Positions 1 through 8,210 of a stretch of 64,000 nucleotides of DNA are shown one piece after another; position 1 is the first letter of the stretch, and the number at the start of each line of letters is the position of its first letter. Position numbers and translations under genes: made by a program. The stretch comes from Candidatus Tayloriibacteriota bacterium (lineage in GTDB: Bacteria > Patescibacteria > Paceibacteria > UBA9973 > UBA6065), in the NCBI GenBank assembly GCA_016215405.1, contig JACRJQ010000005.1, positions 80,752 to 144,751 of the forward strand, in the 5' to 3' direction. A model generated the notes under the pieces. It had not been told where the DNA came from. It was given only the letters and a program-made list of their open reading frames with translations, and made no database searches.

Positions 1-1184
1 TGAAAAATCAGCCTCTCCGCACGTGGGTCGAGATAGACTATGCCGCTATCGAGGGCAACGCGCGCGCCCTCCGGAAGATCCTGGGGGAAGAGGCTTCTAT
101 GATGGCCGTCGTAAAATCGAACGCGTACGGACACGGCATGGCGGATGCCGCGCGCGCGGCCATCAGAGGCGGCGCCGAGAGGCTCGCTGTGGACGAATTG
201 TCCGAGGCGCTCGCGCTGCGCGCCACGGGCATAAAGGCGCCCATCCTCGTCCTCGGCTACACGCTCCCGGAGCTCTACAAGGCCGCGGCTCAGAAGAACA
301 TATCGATCACCATCTCCTCCCTCGAATCGCTTCAGGGCCTCGCCAAGATGAAGCTTCCGAAGAGGCTCAACATCCATCTGAAGTTCGACACCGGCCTCTA
401 TCGGCAGGGGATACAGGAGACATATATAGAGCAATCTCTGCGCATACTGTCGGCGAAGGGGTTCCCTGCGGCGGTCGAGGGGGCGTACACGCACTTCGCG
501 GTCATGGAAGACCCTTTGCGAGAGGAGTATTCGAAGATGCAGGCGAGGGCGTTCCGGAACGCGGTCGCGAAGCTCAAGGCGAAAGGCTTCTCGCCTCTGA
601 CCCACGCGTCGGCATCGTCAGGGATACTCTACTCGAAAGACTACCACTTCGATATGTCGCGCGCGGGGATCGCGCTCTATGGCCTCTGGCCTTCGCCAGA
701 GATCAGGAAATGGACCGGCCACGCTGACCTCGTTCCGGCTCTTTCGTGGAAATCGATCGTCACCGAAGTGAAGCTCGCGCCCAAGGGCTCGAAGGTGGGC
801 TACGACCTTACTCATGAGACCCTTCGGAATTCGCGCCTCGCCATAGTCCCTGTCGGGTACTGGCACGGCCTCCCGAGGAGCCTCTCGAACAAGGGTCAGG
901 TCCTCGTCTGCGGCAAGCGCGCCAACATCGTCGGAAGGATATCGATGGATATGGCCATCATCGACGTCACCGATATACCGAGCGTTCGAGAGGGGGACGA
1001 GGTCGTCATCATCGGCAGGCAAGGGAAGGAGACCATGCCGGCCGAAGAGGTCGCTGCGAGCGCGGGCACGATAAACTACGAGATCGTGACGCGCATAAAT
1101 CCGCTTATCCCTCGCATCCCCGTCGGGAGCAAGATCTATTCCCAGAAATCGAAGAGGCCTGCTGTGAGGCAGTATCATATATGA
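1..1184 (+). CDS. alr: alanine racemase (start codon cut by one base)
   Basis: PLP-dependent interconversion of L- and D-alanine for peptidoglycan precursors in the cytoplasm. The frame is open from the left edge: bases 1-2 are 'tg', so the first base of an ATG, GTG or TTG lies just outside the window and residue 2 is Lys. The PLP-lysine motif VVKSNAYGHG puts the Schiff-base lysine near residue 39. The C-terminal half has the VGYDLTHE and VGYWHGLPR stretches typical of the second catalytic Tyr region. About 393 residues, slightly longer than the usual 360-380. The stop overlaps the next start by four bases (ATGA), so the two genes are probably coupled. Internal ATGs near base 99 would remove the N-terminal strand and are less likely starts. 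Confidence 0.95.
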   Translation, partial: KNQPLRTWVEIDYAAIEGNARALRKILGEEASMMAVVKSNAYGHGMADAARAAIRGGAERLAVDELSEALALRATGIKAPILVLGYTLPELYKAAAQKNISITISSLESLQGLAKMKLPKRLNIHLKFDTGLYRQGIQETYIEQSLRILSAKGFPAAVEGAYTHFAVMEDPLREEYSKMQARAFRNAVAKLKAKGFSPLTHASASSGILYSKDYHFDMSRAGIALYGLWPSPEIRKWTGHADLVPALSWKSIVTEVKLAPKGSKVGYDLTHETLRNSRLAIVPVGYWHGLPRSLSNKGQVLVCGKRANIVGRISMDMAIIDVTDIPSVREGDEVVIIGRQGKETMPAEEVAASAGTINYEIVTRINPLIPRIPVGSKIYSQKSKRPAVRQYHI

Positions 1185-1471
1185 TACCGATGAGGATAAC
1201 CAAGAGATATGCGATGGGGCTTATGGCGGTAGCCGCTTTTTTCGATCTCCTATCCCTTATCCCCGGCTTTAACGTCGTGACGGCGATCGTGGGCCAGCTT
1301 CTCCTCGCTGGCCTTTTCAGGCTCAAGGGCGTGAATGTCTTCCGGTACAAGCAAGCCGTCACGTACGCCATAGCCACTCTGGTAGAGATCTATCCCGGGT
1401 CTAGCTTTTTGCCGTTCTTTCTCGTAGAGACGCTCGCTCTCATATCCCTCTCCTGGGCAAGGAGGGCCTAG
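1181..1471 (+). CDS. small membrane protein, unknown function
   Basis: A 96-residue protein with two or three hydrophobic stretches (about residues 11-45 and 62-90) and a basic end (SWARRA). No recognised family. It starts inside the alr stop codon through an ATGA overlap, which implies translational coupling and expression together with alr. A role in the envelope is only an inference from the hydrophobicity and the neighbour. Confidence 0.7.
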   Translation: MIPMRITKRYAMGLMAVAAFFDLLSLIPGFNVVTAIVGQLLLAGLFRLKGVNVFRYKQAVTYAIATLVEIYPGSSFLPFFLVETLALISLSWARRA

Positions 1472-1492
1472 ATTTGCCCTTTTAGAGGGGCT

Positions 1493-1502
1493 GTGCTACT
1501 AT
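1493..1502 (+). promoter_or_regulatory. extended -10 of rpmG
   Basis: TGC followed by TACTAT, an extended -10 arrangement, 27 bases before the rpmG start. No clear -35 box is visible. Confidence 0.4.
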
Positions 1503-1529
1503 CCCCCTACATCATTTTGATTCATTCCC

Positions 1530-1685
1530 ATGTCGCAGGACCAACTTATAATCCTTAGGAACAAAGAGACCGGCGAGGTCTATCACACTCGCAAGAACAA
1601 GCGAAAGGTGGAGCGCAAGATCGAGCTTATGAAGTATTCGAAAGCGCTTCGAAAGCGCGTGAAGTTCAAGGAGTCGAAGAAATAA
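1530..1685 (+). CDS. rpmG: 50S ribosomal protein L33 (bL33)
   Basis: Small basic protein of the large ribosomal subunit, 51 residues. It reads MSQDQLIILRNKETGEVYHT, then an Arg/Lys-rich stretch, and ends KKYS-like with RKRVKFKESKK. This follows the bL33 pattern (I-L-x-N/S-x-x-T-G-x-x-Y-x-T, then ELxKYxxxLRKxVxFxE). Length fits the family (49-55). The Cys pairs of zinc-binding L33 forms are absent, so this is the zinc-free type. It has its own extended -10 upstream and a strong hairpin terminator eight bases downstream, so it is a single-gene transcript. Confidence 0.9.
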   Translation: MSQDQLIILRNKETGEVYHTRKNKRKVERKIELMKYSKALRKRVKFKESKK

Positions 1686-1690
1686 AAATG

Positions 1691-1720
1691 AAAGCCGCCT
1701 ATAGGGCGGCTTTCTTTTTT
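1691..1720. terminator. bidirectional hairpin terminator after rpmG
   Basis: Nine-base stem (1691-1699 with 1705-1713), loop of five, then a T run on the + strand. The - strand has a T-rich run on the other side, so it can also end the convergent transcript from 1816. Confidence 0.85.
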
Positions 1721-1726
1721 CGAGCG

Positions 1727-1816
1727 TTACTTTTTACGGGAGCGCTTCGCGGTCTTTTTCTTGGAGGCCTTCTTGGCCTTTTTGACCGTCTTGCCTCTTT
1801 TTACCTTTCGAACCAT
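1727..1816 (-). CDS. 29-residue Lys/Arg-rich protein
   Basis: Starts MVRKVKRGKTVKKAKK and is more than half Lys, Arg, Ala and Thr. It resembles the basic tails of histone-H1-like or ribosome-associated proteins but has no diagnostic motif. Support for a real gene: a good promoter on the same strand (1881-1908) and a terminator hairpin directly after the stop. The transcript would be about 150 bases, with a leader near 60. It could instead be a small RNA that happens to contain a basic ORF. Binding to nucleic acid is an inference from charge only. Confidence 0.5.
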   Translation of the reverse strand: MVRKVKRGKTVKKAKKASKKKTAKRSRKK

Positions 1817-1880
1817 GTAGTTGGAGTTAGGCGGATAATGCGCACCTCGACTTACGTACGAGTGATCAAGGCACCTACTA

Positions 1881-1908
1881 ATTGTAGTGCCTCTGCGCGC
1901 GAGCACAA
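1881..1908 (-). promoter_or_regulatory. promoter for the 29-residue basic protein
   Basis: On the minus strand: -35 TTGTGC (1903-1908), a 16-base spacer, and -10 TACAAT (1881-1886). It points at the start at 1816. Confidence 0.5.
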
Positions 1909-1932
1909 TAGGGTTATGCACTTTTTCGCTCG

Positions 1933-2550
1933 TCAGTGATTGAATTGCTCTTGTTTGAATATGTGGGCGTCCTTTGGATCGCGGCCAGGAGAGAGGAGAA
2001 CGATCTCGGAATTTCCGAAATGGAAGTTCTTGAGCGCGTCCTTCCAATCGATGCCATAGAACGCGGCGTAGATCATCTTGCCGATGTCGCCGTGACAGAC
2101 GAGCAGGACGTTGCCTCCTGCGCGCTCCTTCTGTACGTCCGAGATGAGCTTCTTCGCGCGCTCGATGAGATCGGGAAACGTCTCGGACCCCGGACATTCG
2201 GTCACGTAGGTGACCGTATTCGTCTTTATGATGTGAGGGGAATAGAGCTTTTCGATATCGGATATCTTCCTTCCAGTCATATCCCCGAAATTCCTCTCGA
2301 TGAGACCGTCTCGCTTCTCAGGCTTATCGAGGCCTAGATGGTCGGCGATTATCTCTGCCGTCCTGTATGCCCTCGAGAGCGGGGAAGAATATATCTTGTC
2401 GAATCTGATCCCGGTCTTCTCGAGGTGGAGGGCGAGGTTCTTCGCCTGTTCGATGCCGATCTTTGTCAAAGGGAGGTCGCGGTGCCCGTTGAGGATGCCG
2501 TTTACGTTGTCTTCGTTCTGGCCGTGGCGGACGAGGTAGATGGAAAGCAT
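1933..2550 (-). CDS. histidine phosphatase family protein
   Basis: Phosphoglycerate-mutase-like phosphatase of 205 residues. The N-terminus MLSIYLVRHGQNE holds the catalytic RHG (His9, which is phosphorylated). The second conserved His lies in LLVCHGDIGKM near residue 155. The SSPLSRAYRTAE stretch carries the substrate-phosphate arginine. Start and length are standard for the family. The substrate cannot be told from sequence; members act on sugar phosphates, nucleotides or the RNA modification alpha-ribazole. A second, damaged relative lies at 21547-22145. Confidence 0.88.
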   Translation of the reverse strand: MLSIYLVRHGQNEDNVNGILNGHRDLPLTKIGIEQAKNLALHLEKTGIRFDKIYSSPLSRAYRTAEIIADHLGLDKPEKRDGLIERNFGDMTGRKISDIEKLYSPHIIKTNTVTYVTECPGSETFPDLIERAKKLISDVQKERAGGNVLLVCHGDIGKMIYAAFYGIDWKDALKNFHFGNSEIVLLSPGRDPKDAHIFKQEQFNH

Positions 2551-2565
2551 GGGGAGTGATTAGGA

Positions 2566-2718
2566 GATGAGGGAATCGGTCCTTACAGGACCAGTACCCA
2601 TGTTTGGATATATTTTCGCCTATGGCTCAAATCTGTCTCAAACAGGCTTCGATTCCCTCATCGCCAAAGCAATGATGTTTCGCTCGGACGGCTACCCAGC
2701 CGTCCTTGCGAATCATTG
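2566..2718 (-). other. tRNA-Trp trailer with reverse complement of the tRNA 3' half
   Basis: Immediately 3' of tRNA-Trp. Bases 2648-2665 are an exact 18-base inverted copy of tRNA bases 2721-2738 (T-arm and acceptor strand). Pairing continues inward through 2669-2676 with 2712-2719, then an inner hairpin 2686-2693 with 2698-2705 and loop ACCC. Further out, 2566-2578 repeats tRNA bases 2724-2736 in direct orientation. Next to it is the hairpin GGTCCTTACAGGACC (2578-2592). The 21 bases 2576-2596 recur exactly at 9147-9167 behind tRNA-Leu. No function is known. Confidence 0.75.
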
Positions 2719-2789
2719 CGGGCGATGAGGGAATCGAACCCCCACCAAGGCGTTTGGAGTGCCTCGTTCTACCATTAAACTAATCGCCC
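2719..2789 (-). tRNA. tRNA-Trp (CCA anticodon)
   Basis: 71-base cloverleaf. The acceptor GGGCGAT pairs with ATCGCCC, discriminator G73. The D-arm has GGTA, the anticodon loop is CTCCAAA (anticodon CCA), and the T-stem GGGGG pairs with CCCTC around loop TTCGATT. The closing pair of the anticodon loop is an A-C mismatch. The 3' CCA is not encoded (the genome has CAA), so a CCA-adding enzyme is needed. Confidence 0.93.
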
Positions 2790-2863
2790 GTATTCTGTTT
2801 TCAAGCCCTGATTTTATAGCACAAATCCGAGCTAATTGGAATTTCAATCCTTTCTGGGAGTAC

Positions 2864-2869
2864 TATACT
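2864..2869 (+). promoter_or_regulatory. -10 box of rarA (leaderless)
   Basis: TATACT ends seven bases before the rarA ATG, so transcription would start at or within a base of the start codon. No clear -35. Confidence 0.55.
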
Positions 2870-2876
2870 TACACCT

Positions 2877-4046
2877 ATGGAAACAGAGCCGCTCGCCCAC
2901 AAGATAAGGCCAAAGACCCTCGACGAATTCGTGGGGCAGCGAGAATTGGTGGGGGAAGGGAAGCCCTTGCGCAAAGCGATCGAGGAGCGCCGCCTCTTTT
3001 CGTTCATCCTGTGGGGACCGCCCGGAGTGGGCAAGACGACCTTGGCGAAGGTCTACGCCGGCGCGCTCGACGCGCGCCTCTACGAGCTCTCTGCCGTGTC
3101 CGCAGGTAAGGACGACATAAAGAGGATCATGGACGAATCGTCGCTTCTCGACGCCCGGCCGAAGGTCCTTTTCCTCGACGAGATACATCGCTTCAACAAG
3201 GCGCAGCAGGACTTCCTCCTACCCTTCGTCGAGTCGGGGCGCCTCACTCTTATCGGCGCGACCACCGAGAATCCGTCGTTCGAGGTCAACTCGGCGCTCC
3301 TCTCCCGTTGTCGCGTATTCGTGCTCAAGAGCCTCTCCGAGGACGAGATACGCCTCATCCTTAAAAGGACGAAGATCAAGATCCCAAAAGACGCGCTCGA
3401 CTGGCTCGCGTCCCTCTCGAACGGCGACGCTCGGATCGCCCTCTCCGCCCTTGAGAACGCTCGCGCGCTCTACGGCAAGGTCACTTTGGATAACCTCAAG
3501 CAGGCGTTCGAACAGGTATTCATACGCTTCGACAAGAAAGGTGACGAGCATTACGATACGATATCCGCGTTCATTAAATCGATGCGGTCTGGGGATGCCG
3601 ATGCGGCGCTCTACTATCTCGCGCGCATGATCGAAGGCGGGGAAGACCCTAAGTTCGTCGCGAGGAGGATGGTCATCTTCGCTTCCGAGGATGTAGGTCT
3701 CGCACAGCCCACCGCGCTCGTCGTTGCGAACGAGGTCTTCTCGGCCGTCGAGAACATCGGCTTGCCCGAGGCTGCCATAAACCTCGCGCACGGCGCCGCG
3801 TACCTCGCGCTCGCCGCAAAGGATCGCTCTTCGTATGACGCCTACTTCGAGGCGCTCGCCGACGTGAAGCGATTCGGCAACCTGCCTATACCTATGAAGA
3901 TAAGGAATGCGCCGACGAAGCTTATGAAAGAGCTCGGCTACCATAAGGGGTACGAAAAGTACGACGCTGGCTCGTATCTGCCCGAAAAGCTGAAAGGAAA
4001 GGCCTATCTAAAGCGGAAAAATAGAGAGAAAGAGGATAGATCCTAG
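2877..4046 (+). CDS. rarA: replication-associated recombination protein RarA/MgsA
   Basis: AAA+ ATPase of the clamp-loader clade that acts at stalled replication forks, 389 residues. Walker A GPPGVGKTT lies at residues 47-55. Walker B VLFLDEIHRFNKAQQ begins near 97, and sensor 1 is GATTENPSFE. The C-terminal half contains the MgsA-type stretches RRMVIFASEDVGLA and DVKRFGNLPIPMKIRNAPT, which separate it from RuvB and DnaX. Length is a little short of the usual 420-440. The ATG is preceded by a -10 box only, so the message is probably leaderless. Confidence 0.95.
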   Translation: METEPLAHKIRPKTLDEFVGQRELVGEGKPLRKAIEERRLFSFILWGPPGVGKTTLAKVYAGALDARLYELSAVSAGKDDIKRIMDESSLLDARPKVLFLDEIHRFNKAQQDFLLPFVESGRLTLIGATTENPSFEVNSALLSRCRVFVLKSLSEDEIRLILKRTKIKIPKDALDWLASLSNGDARIALSALENARALYGKVTLDNLKQAFEQVFIRFDKKGDEHYDTISAFIKSMRSGDADAALYYLARMIEGGEDPKFVARRMVIFASEDVGLAQPTALVVANEVFSAVENIGLPEAAINLAHGAAYLALAAKDRSSYDAYFEALADVKRFGNLPIPMKIRNAPTKLMKELGYHKGYEKYDAGSYLPEKLKGKAYLKRKNREKEDRS

Positions 4047-4171
4047 CCCGTTCGCCAGACAGGCGTCTGCGCGAGGGCGGCGCCTTTACGCTGTACACAT
4101 ATCGTCCGTATCATTTCCTATCTTATAGCGGTACAATAAATAGCAAGCCAGTTAAAAGCACAAAATTTAAG

Positions 4172-5467
4172 ATGAAAATACGCACGTTCGCGTTTCTTTT
4201 GGTCGTCACGGCGCTTTTGTCGGTCGCATTCGTCGCGAATGCCCAGACCGAAGCCGTCGCTGCCGAAGGATTCTGCCCAAGCCACGATGAATCGTCGGTC
4301 TCGGTAACGCTCCAGCCTTTTCCTTCGAAGGTCGCGACGGGAGCATTCCTCCCTGTCGTCGCGCGCGTCACGAACCTGGAACCCTACCCGCTCTCGGGAG
4401 GATCCCTTCTCATGAGGCTCGTGAGCCTCGAGCCTGCGGACAGCGACTTCTCAGGCCTTTCGGGCGCCGTGCTCGCCCGATCGGTCGCTCTCGACGATAT
4501 CTTCGTAGCTGCCGGCGAATCGAAAGAACTCTCGTTCATCTTCTCTCTCCCTTCGACCTTGCCGAAAGGCAAGTATCTCGTAGAAGCTGTCTATAGCGTG
4601 TCTGGCCTGAGCCCGGATGGCGTAGACGCGCTTCCGAGCGTCAACAAGCCGAATTCAGGTTTCGCGGCAATATCAATCGAGGGTATGGCTTCGGGCGGAT
4701 TCGCGTTCGTCGATCCTCGGACTATCTCTGTCGCGGAGAGCGACGAGGGCGAGGTATCGGTCTCCGTAGACGTGGTCAACATGGCGAAAGCCGAAGCGTC
4801 GGTGCCTCTCCTCTGGAAGGCGTATCGAGGAAACGCTACGATCGAGGATTCGGCCGTGACAGGATCAGTAGAGACGATACGAGTCCCTGCCTCCGGCAGG
4901 ACGAAGGCTTCCTATAGGCTCGATGACGGTTCATATTCATCGTATTCGATACTCGCCGCCGCAGCCTTCGGCGGGGTGTCATCCTATGCCGCGGCGAGAG
5001 CCGAGGATGTGCGGGGAGGCGCCTTGGTGCGGCAGCTCGGCATAGCCACCTCGACCGAAGGATGGAAGGCGTTCGGCTGCGTGACGAACGCATTCGTCGA
5101 CGACGAGGTCCAGAGGCTCGTGTCCCTCTCTGTCACAGACGGTTCGGGTATGGGGCTCGGCAGGAAAGAGTTCTCCGTGGCGGGAGAGCTTAACGACCTC
5201 GAGTTCTCGCTGCCGTTTACGATCGCAGGCACCGGGGACGTCATCGTCGCCGCGGAGATCATATCTGGCGGAGGGAGCAAGGAGTCTTTTCAAAAGGTGT
5301 TCAGATGCTCCGACCTCGGCACCTGCGCCGCGGTAGGCACAGGCAGGGCATCTGCCGCAGGAGAGCTCCTCTTCGCCGCCACCATGCTCATAGCCGGCCT
5401 CGGGGGCATCATCGCCGTCTTGCTCAGGCCGAAAAAGCTCAAGCAGGCTCAAATATACACCTCTTAA
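4172..5467 (+). CDS. secreted membrane-anchored surface protein, unknown
   Basis: 431 residues. The N-terminal signal peptide MKIRTFAFLLVVTALLSV ends near VANAQ. A long beta-rich Ser/Val/Gly ectodomain follows, with only five Cys. Near the C-terminus there is one hydrophobic segment (LLFAATMLIAGLGGIIAVLL) and a basic tail, a type I membrane topology. The repeated pattern of about 100-residue beta segments suggests Ig-like or CARDB-like folds, but no family is certain. A TACAAT box lies at 4132-4137. The next gene starts ten bases after the stop, so the two exported proteins form an operon. Confidence 0.7.
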   Translation: MKIRTFAFLLVVTALLSVAFVANAQTEAVAAEGFCPSHDESSVSVTLQPFPSKVATGAFLPVVARVTNLEPYPLSGGSLLMRLVSLEPADSDFSGLSGAVLARSVALDDIFVAAGESKELSFIFSLPSTLPKGKYLVEAVYSVSGLSPDGVDALPSVNKPNSGFAAISIEGMASGGFAFVDPRTISVAESDEGEVSVSVDVVNMAKAEASVPLLWKAYRGNATIEDSAVTGSVETIRVPASGRTKASYRLDDGSYSSYSILAAAAFGGVSSYAAARAEDVRGGALVRQLGIATSTEGWKAFGCVTNAFVDDEVQRLVSLSVTDGSGMGLGRKEFSVAGELNDLEFSLPFTIAGTGDVIVAAEIISGGGSKESFQKVFRCSDLGTCAAVGTGRASAAGELLFAATMLIAGLGGIIAVLLRPKKLKQAQIYTS

Positions 5468-5476
5468 TAAACGACC

Positions 5477-8149
5477 ATGAACAAGAAACTAATCATCGGG
5501 ACATTCGCCGCGGCGCTCCTTCTGGCCGGAGCGTTCTATCAACACGTATCCGCTCAGTATTACGACGAGTACGAAGATTACAACGTCCCTTATACGCCCG
5601 TCGATCCGTGTCCAGGCAAGATCTGCGGATGGGTCGATGTTTCTAATGTGAGGGCTTTCGGCGTCGTTCACCCTACGCGAAACGGCATAAATTTCTATGG
5701 CACTCAGACGACGAAGGAGCATCTCTGCCAGCTCGCGGGCTATGACCGCAGCAAGGGGGGCCAGGAGCAGAATAGGAAATGGAGCAAGTGTAACGACGAA
5801 TACTACGTCACGTGGACCGGCAGCAACTGGAATATCTATAAATGCGACGCCAGGACGTATACGGTGAGCATATATTGCGAGAAGGACAAGCCGAATAACG
5901 CGCCGACGATTTCATGGTCTCAAGCCCCGACCGCGGCGGCGTGCGACGCCTCGTACAAGGTAGAGGCGGCAGGCGCCGACGTAGACGGAAATCTTACGGC
6001 GGTGAGCGTCGATAAGAATGATTCCGCGTTCGCCTATGCCGGCGGCGGAAATGGATGGGAGGGCACGTCGGGCAATCCGACATCGGATAGCGGACCTAAG
6101 ACCGTGACCTTTACCGCCTGGTCGCAAGACTCGACAGGCGCACAGTCTGCAAAGATATCGCACACAGTATCGATAGGATCGTGCGTCGCTCCTAACAGGG
6201 AACCGACAGGCAGCCTTTCGGCGAGCTGCGCCGCGCTCTCTGGGAGCGCCTCTGACCCGGACGCTCCGGGCCAGTCGATAGGGGTCCATTTCTATGTTGA
6301 CGGACCTGCTGGCAGCGGATCGTTCGCGGGGGCGACGAATACGAATGGAGGCTCGTATAGCATGGCTTTGCCTGAATCGCTCAAGACGGGGACCAACAGG
6401 ACGGTATACGCATACGCCATCGACACCGCCGGCGGCAATAATCCTCAGATCGGCCAGGCGACGGTGAATTGCTCTCCTGCTTCTGCTCCTGCTCCTACGG
6501 GATTCATCGCGGTCAGCCCATCGACCCTTCCTTCATCAGGAGGCAGCGTCACCGTGAGCTGGTCGGTCTCTGGCGCTTCGTCGTGCACGGCTTCTGGCGA
6601 CTGGTCTGGCACCAAAGGATCGAGCGGGTCTGAGACGAAGCAGGTGAGCCGGTCGTCGCAATTCGATATAAGCTGCACGGGAGCCGGAGGCACATGGAGC
6701 GATAGCGGCCGAGTGACGGTCGCGGGGAGCCTCAACATCACCGATTTCTTCATCTCCCCGAATTCGGTCAAAGAGGGCGATGGCTTCACCATATACGGCG
6801 TCGCGCAATGGAACGGGGTCGACTATATAAAGAGGCACAGAGCGTATTTCCAGGGCTCTCAGGGCGGCCAATGGACGTATGCGGCGGGGCCATATGCCGT
6901 GACCGTCGTCGCGAACGGATACTATACGGCCGAGAGGAATCCTTATTCCATGTATATGGGACCGGGATCATATAGCGTCGTGTATGAAGTGGAGGATAAT
7001 GCCGGCAATACGGATTCCGAGACGCGGTCGTTCACGTATCAAGGGGGCCAGCAGTGCGATACCAAGAGCCATACCTGCAGCGCTTCTTATACGGGATACG
7101 AATATCCTCAGTCGCAATCGACTCAGACGCTGACCGTGTATCAGTCGTGCGATATTTCCGAGCAGCAGCACGGCGCGCTCAATATCCCTAACGGGACGGC
7201 AACCCTTCAGAATAGGGCCTACAGCGACCAGTGCCCTCAGTGCTGGTATGACACGCACGCGTATCAGGGCACCACATGGCATTGTTCGAGGACGCTCTCA
7301 GGCTATGACCATCCTCACTACAGGTCTACGTTCCCTGTGACCTATTACACTTCATGCAGCATAAGCGATGCTGAAAAGGCGGCTCTCGAAGCGCAGGGAT
7401 ATGTGTATGGATACCGGCAGCGCACTCAGGAGACCAGTCCGGGCCAGTGGACCGACGTGCACTACATGAGCAACTGCGATTCGAACACCGCGAGATGCAC
7501 CGATTCTAACGCGACAAACTACAACCAGACAGGGTCGTGCCGTTACAACAATCAGACGAGATGCACCGATTCTAACGCTACGAACTACAATCAGATAGGC
7601 TCGTGCGACTATTCGAACAACAACAATACTGACACGAACACGAACGGCGGGACGGGGAACAATCCTGGAGGAAACGGCAATAATGGCAATAACGGGAATC
7701 GTCCGATTCCGGGCTTTACCATAACGGCAGATAGCTCGAGGACGCCTGTTCAATTCGTCGGGGGGATCGGCGGCGGATCTGAGGCGAGGAGGATAGAGGT
7801 TAACCCGGTGAATGGCTTCAATGAGGATGTCACGGTGACCGTGGCGAGCATCCGCTCGAGGAGCGGGGGCCAGGCTTTGCCGGAAGGGGTCGTAGCGCTC
7901 TACTCGCTCGATAACAAGCCGTTCGCAGGCTCTATGTCTACGACGCAGAGATACAATCCGTCGGTCGGCGGGGGGAAGTATATCGGATCTGAAGGCCTCA
8001 TCGGGTCGAGCTTCAAGCTCACGCTCTCGAAAGCCGTCTCGGAGCCGTATGAAGTCGTATTCAATGCGGTTTCGACATCGGGCAAGGCGGCGACGTATGT
8101 CCTCCTTATCGAGCCGGATGTAAAGAATCCTTCTTTCAAAGAGCTTTAA
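5477..8149 (+). CDS. large secreted cysteine-rich surface protein
   Basis: 890 residues with signal peptide MNKKLIIGTFAAALLLAGA cut near VSAQ. Regions in order: a Tyr/Cys-rich N-terminal part; Ig-like segments (about residues 135-330); a segment with PSTLPSSGGSVTVSWSVSGA (about 345-410), a motif common in Parcubacteria exoproteins; a Cys/Tyr/Gln-rich part (about 525-670); two copies of CTDSNATNYNQ-x-GSC near 675 and 697; an Asn/Gly/Thr linker (about 710-745); and a beta C-terminal domain. CTDxxATNYN motifs are known from extracellular calcium-binding-like repeats. No membrane anchor is seen at the C-terminus. A cell-surface or released adhesin is an inference. Confidence 0.7.
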   Translation: MNKKLIIGTFAAALLLAGAFYQHVSAQYYDEYEDYNVPYTPVDPCPGKICGWVDVSNVRAFGVVHPTRNGINFYGTQTTKEHLCQLAGYDRSKGGQEQNRKWSKCNDEYYVTWTGSNWNIYKCDARTYTVSIYCEKDKPNNAPTISWSQAPTAAACDASYKVEAAGADVDGNLTAVSVDKNDSAFAYAGGGNGWEGTSGNPTSDSGPKTVTFTAWSQDSTGAQSAKISHTVSIGSCVAPNREPTGSLSASCAALSGSASDPDAPGQSIGVHFYVDGPAGSGSFAGATNTNGGSYSMALPESLKTGTNRTVYAYAIDTAGGNNPQIGQATVNCSPASAPAPTGFIAVSPSTLPSSGGSVTVSWSVSGASSCTASGDWSGTKGSSGSETKQVSRSSQFDISCTGAGGTWSDSGRVTVAGSLNITDFFISPNSVKEGDGFTIYGVAQWNGVDYIKRHRAYFQGSQGGQWTYAAGPYAVTVVANGYYTAERNPYSMYMGPGSYSVVYEVEDNAGNTDSETRSFTYQGGQQCDTKSHTCSASYTGYEYPQSQSTQTLTVYQSCDISEQQHGALNIPNGTATLQNRAYSDQCPQCWYDTHAYQGTTWHCSRTLSGYDHPHYRSTFPVTYYTSCSISDAEKAALEAQGYVYGYRQRTQETSPGQWTDVHYMSNCDSNTARCTDSNATNYNQTGSCRYNNQTRCTDSNATNYNQIGSCDYSNNNNTDTNTNGGTGNNPGGNGNNGNNGNRPIPGFTITADSSRTPVQFVGGIGGGSEARRIEVNPVNGFNEDVTVTVASIRSRSGGQALPEGVVALYSLDNKPFAGSMSTTQRYNPSVGGGKYIGSEGLIGSSFKLTLSKAVSEPYEVVFNAVSTSGKAATYVLLIEPDVKNPSFKEL

Positions 8150-8170
8150 TCGGTTAGAGGTCGAGGTAAA

Positions 8171-8205
8171 GAAAAGCCGGCGCCAAAAGGCGCCGGCTTT
8201 TCTTG
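8171..8205. terminator. bidirectional terminator
   Basis: Perfect 14-base stem (8171-8184 with 8189-8202), AAAA loop, T-rich on both strands. It lies between the convergent genes ending at 8149 and 8211. Confidence 0.9.
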
Positions 8206-8210
8206 TCTAA

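Noticed and set aside
618..1178. Long antisense frames in alr, rarA, serS, topA and others
   Set aside because: They mirror G/C-rich coding frames with Arg/Asp-rich composition and no motifs; the sense genes are certain.
2566..2789. Integrative element with attL/attR at tRNA-Trp
   Set aside because: A direct repeat of the tRNA end exists (2566-2578), but the gap is only about 150 bases and holds no integrase; the dominant signal is an inverted, not a direct, copy.
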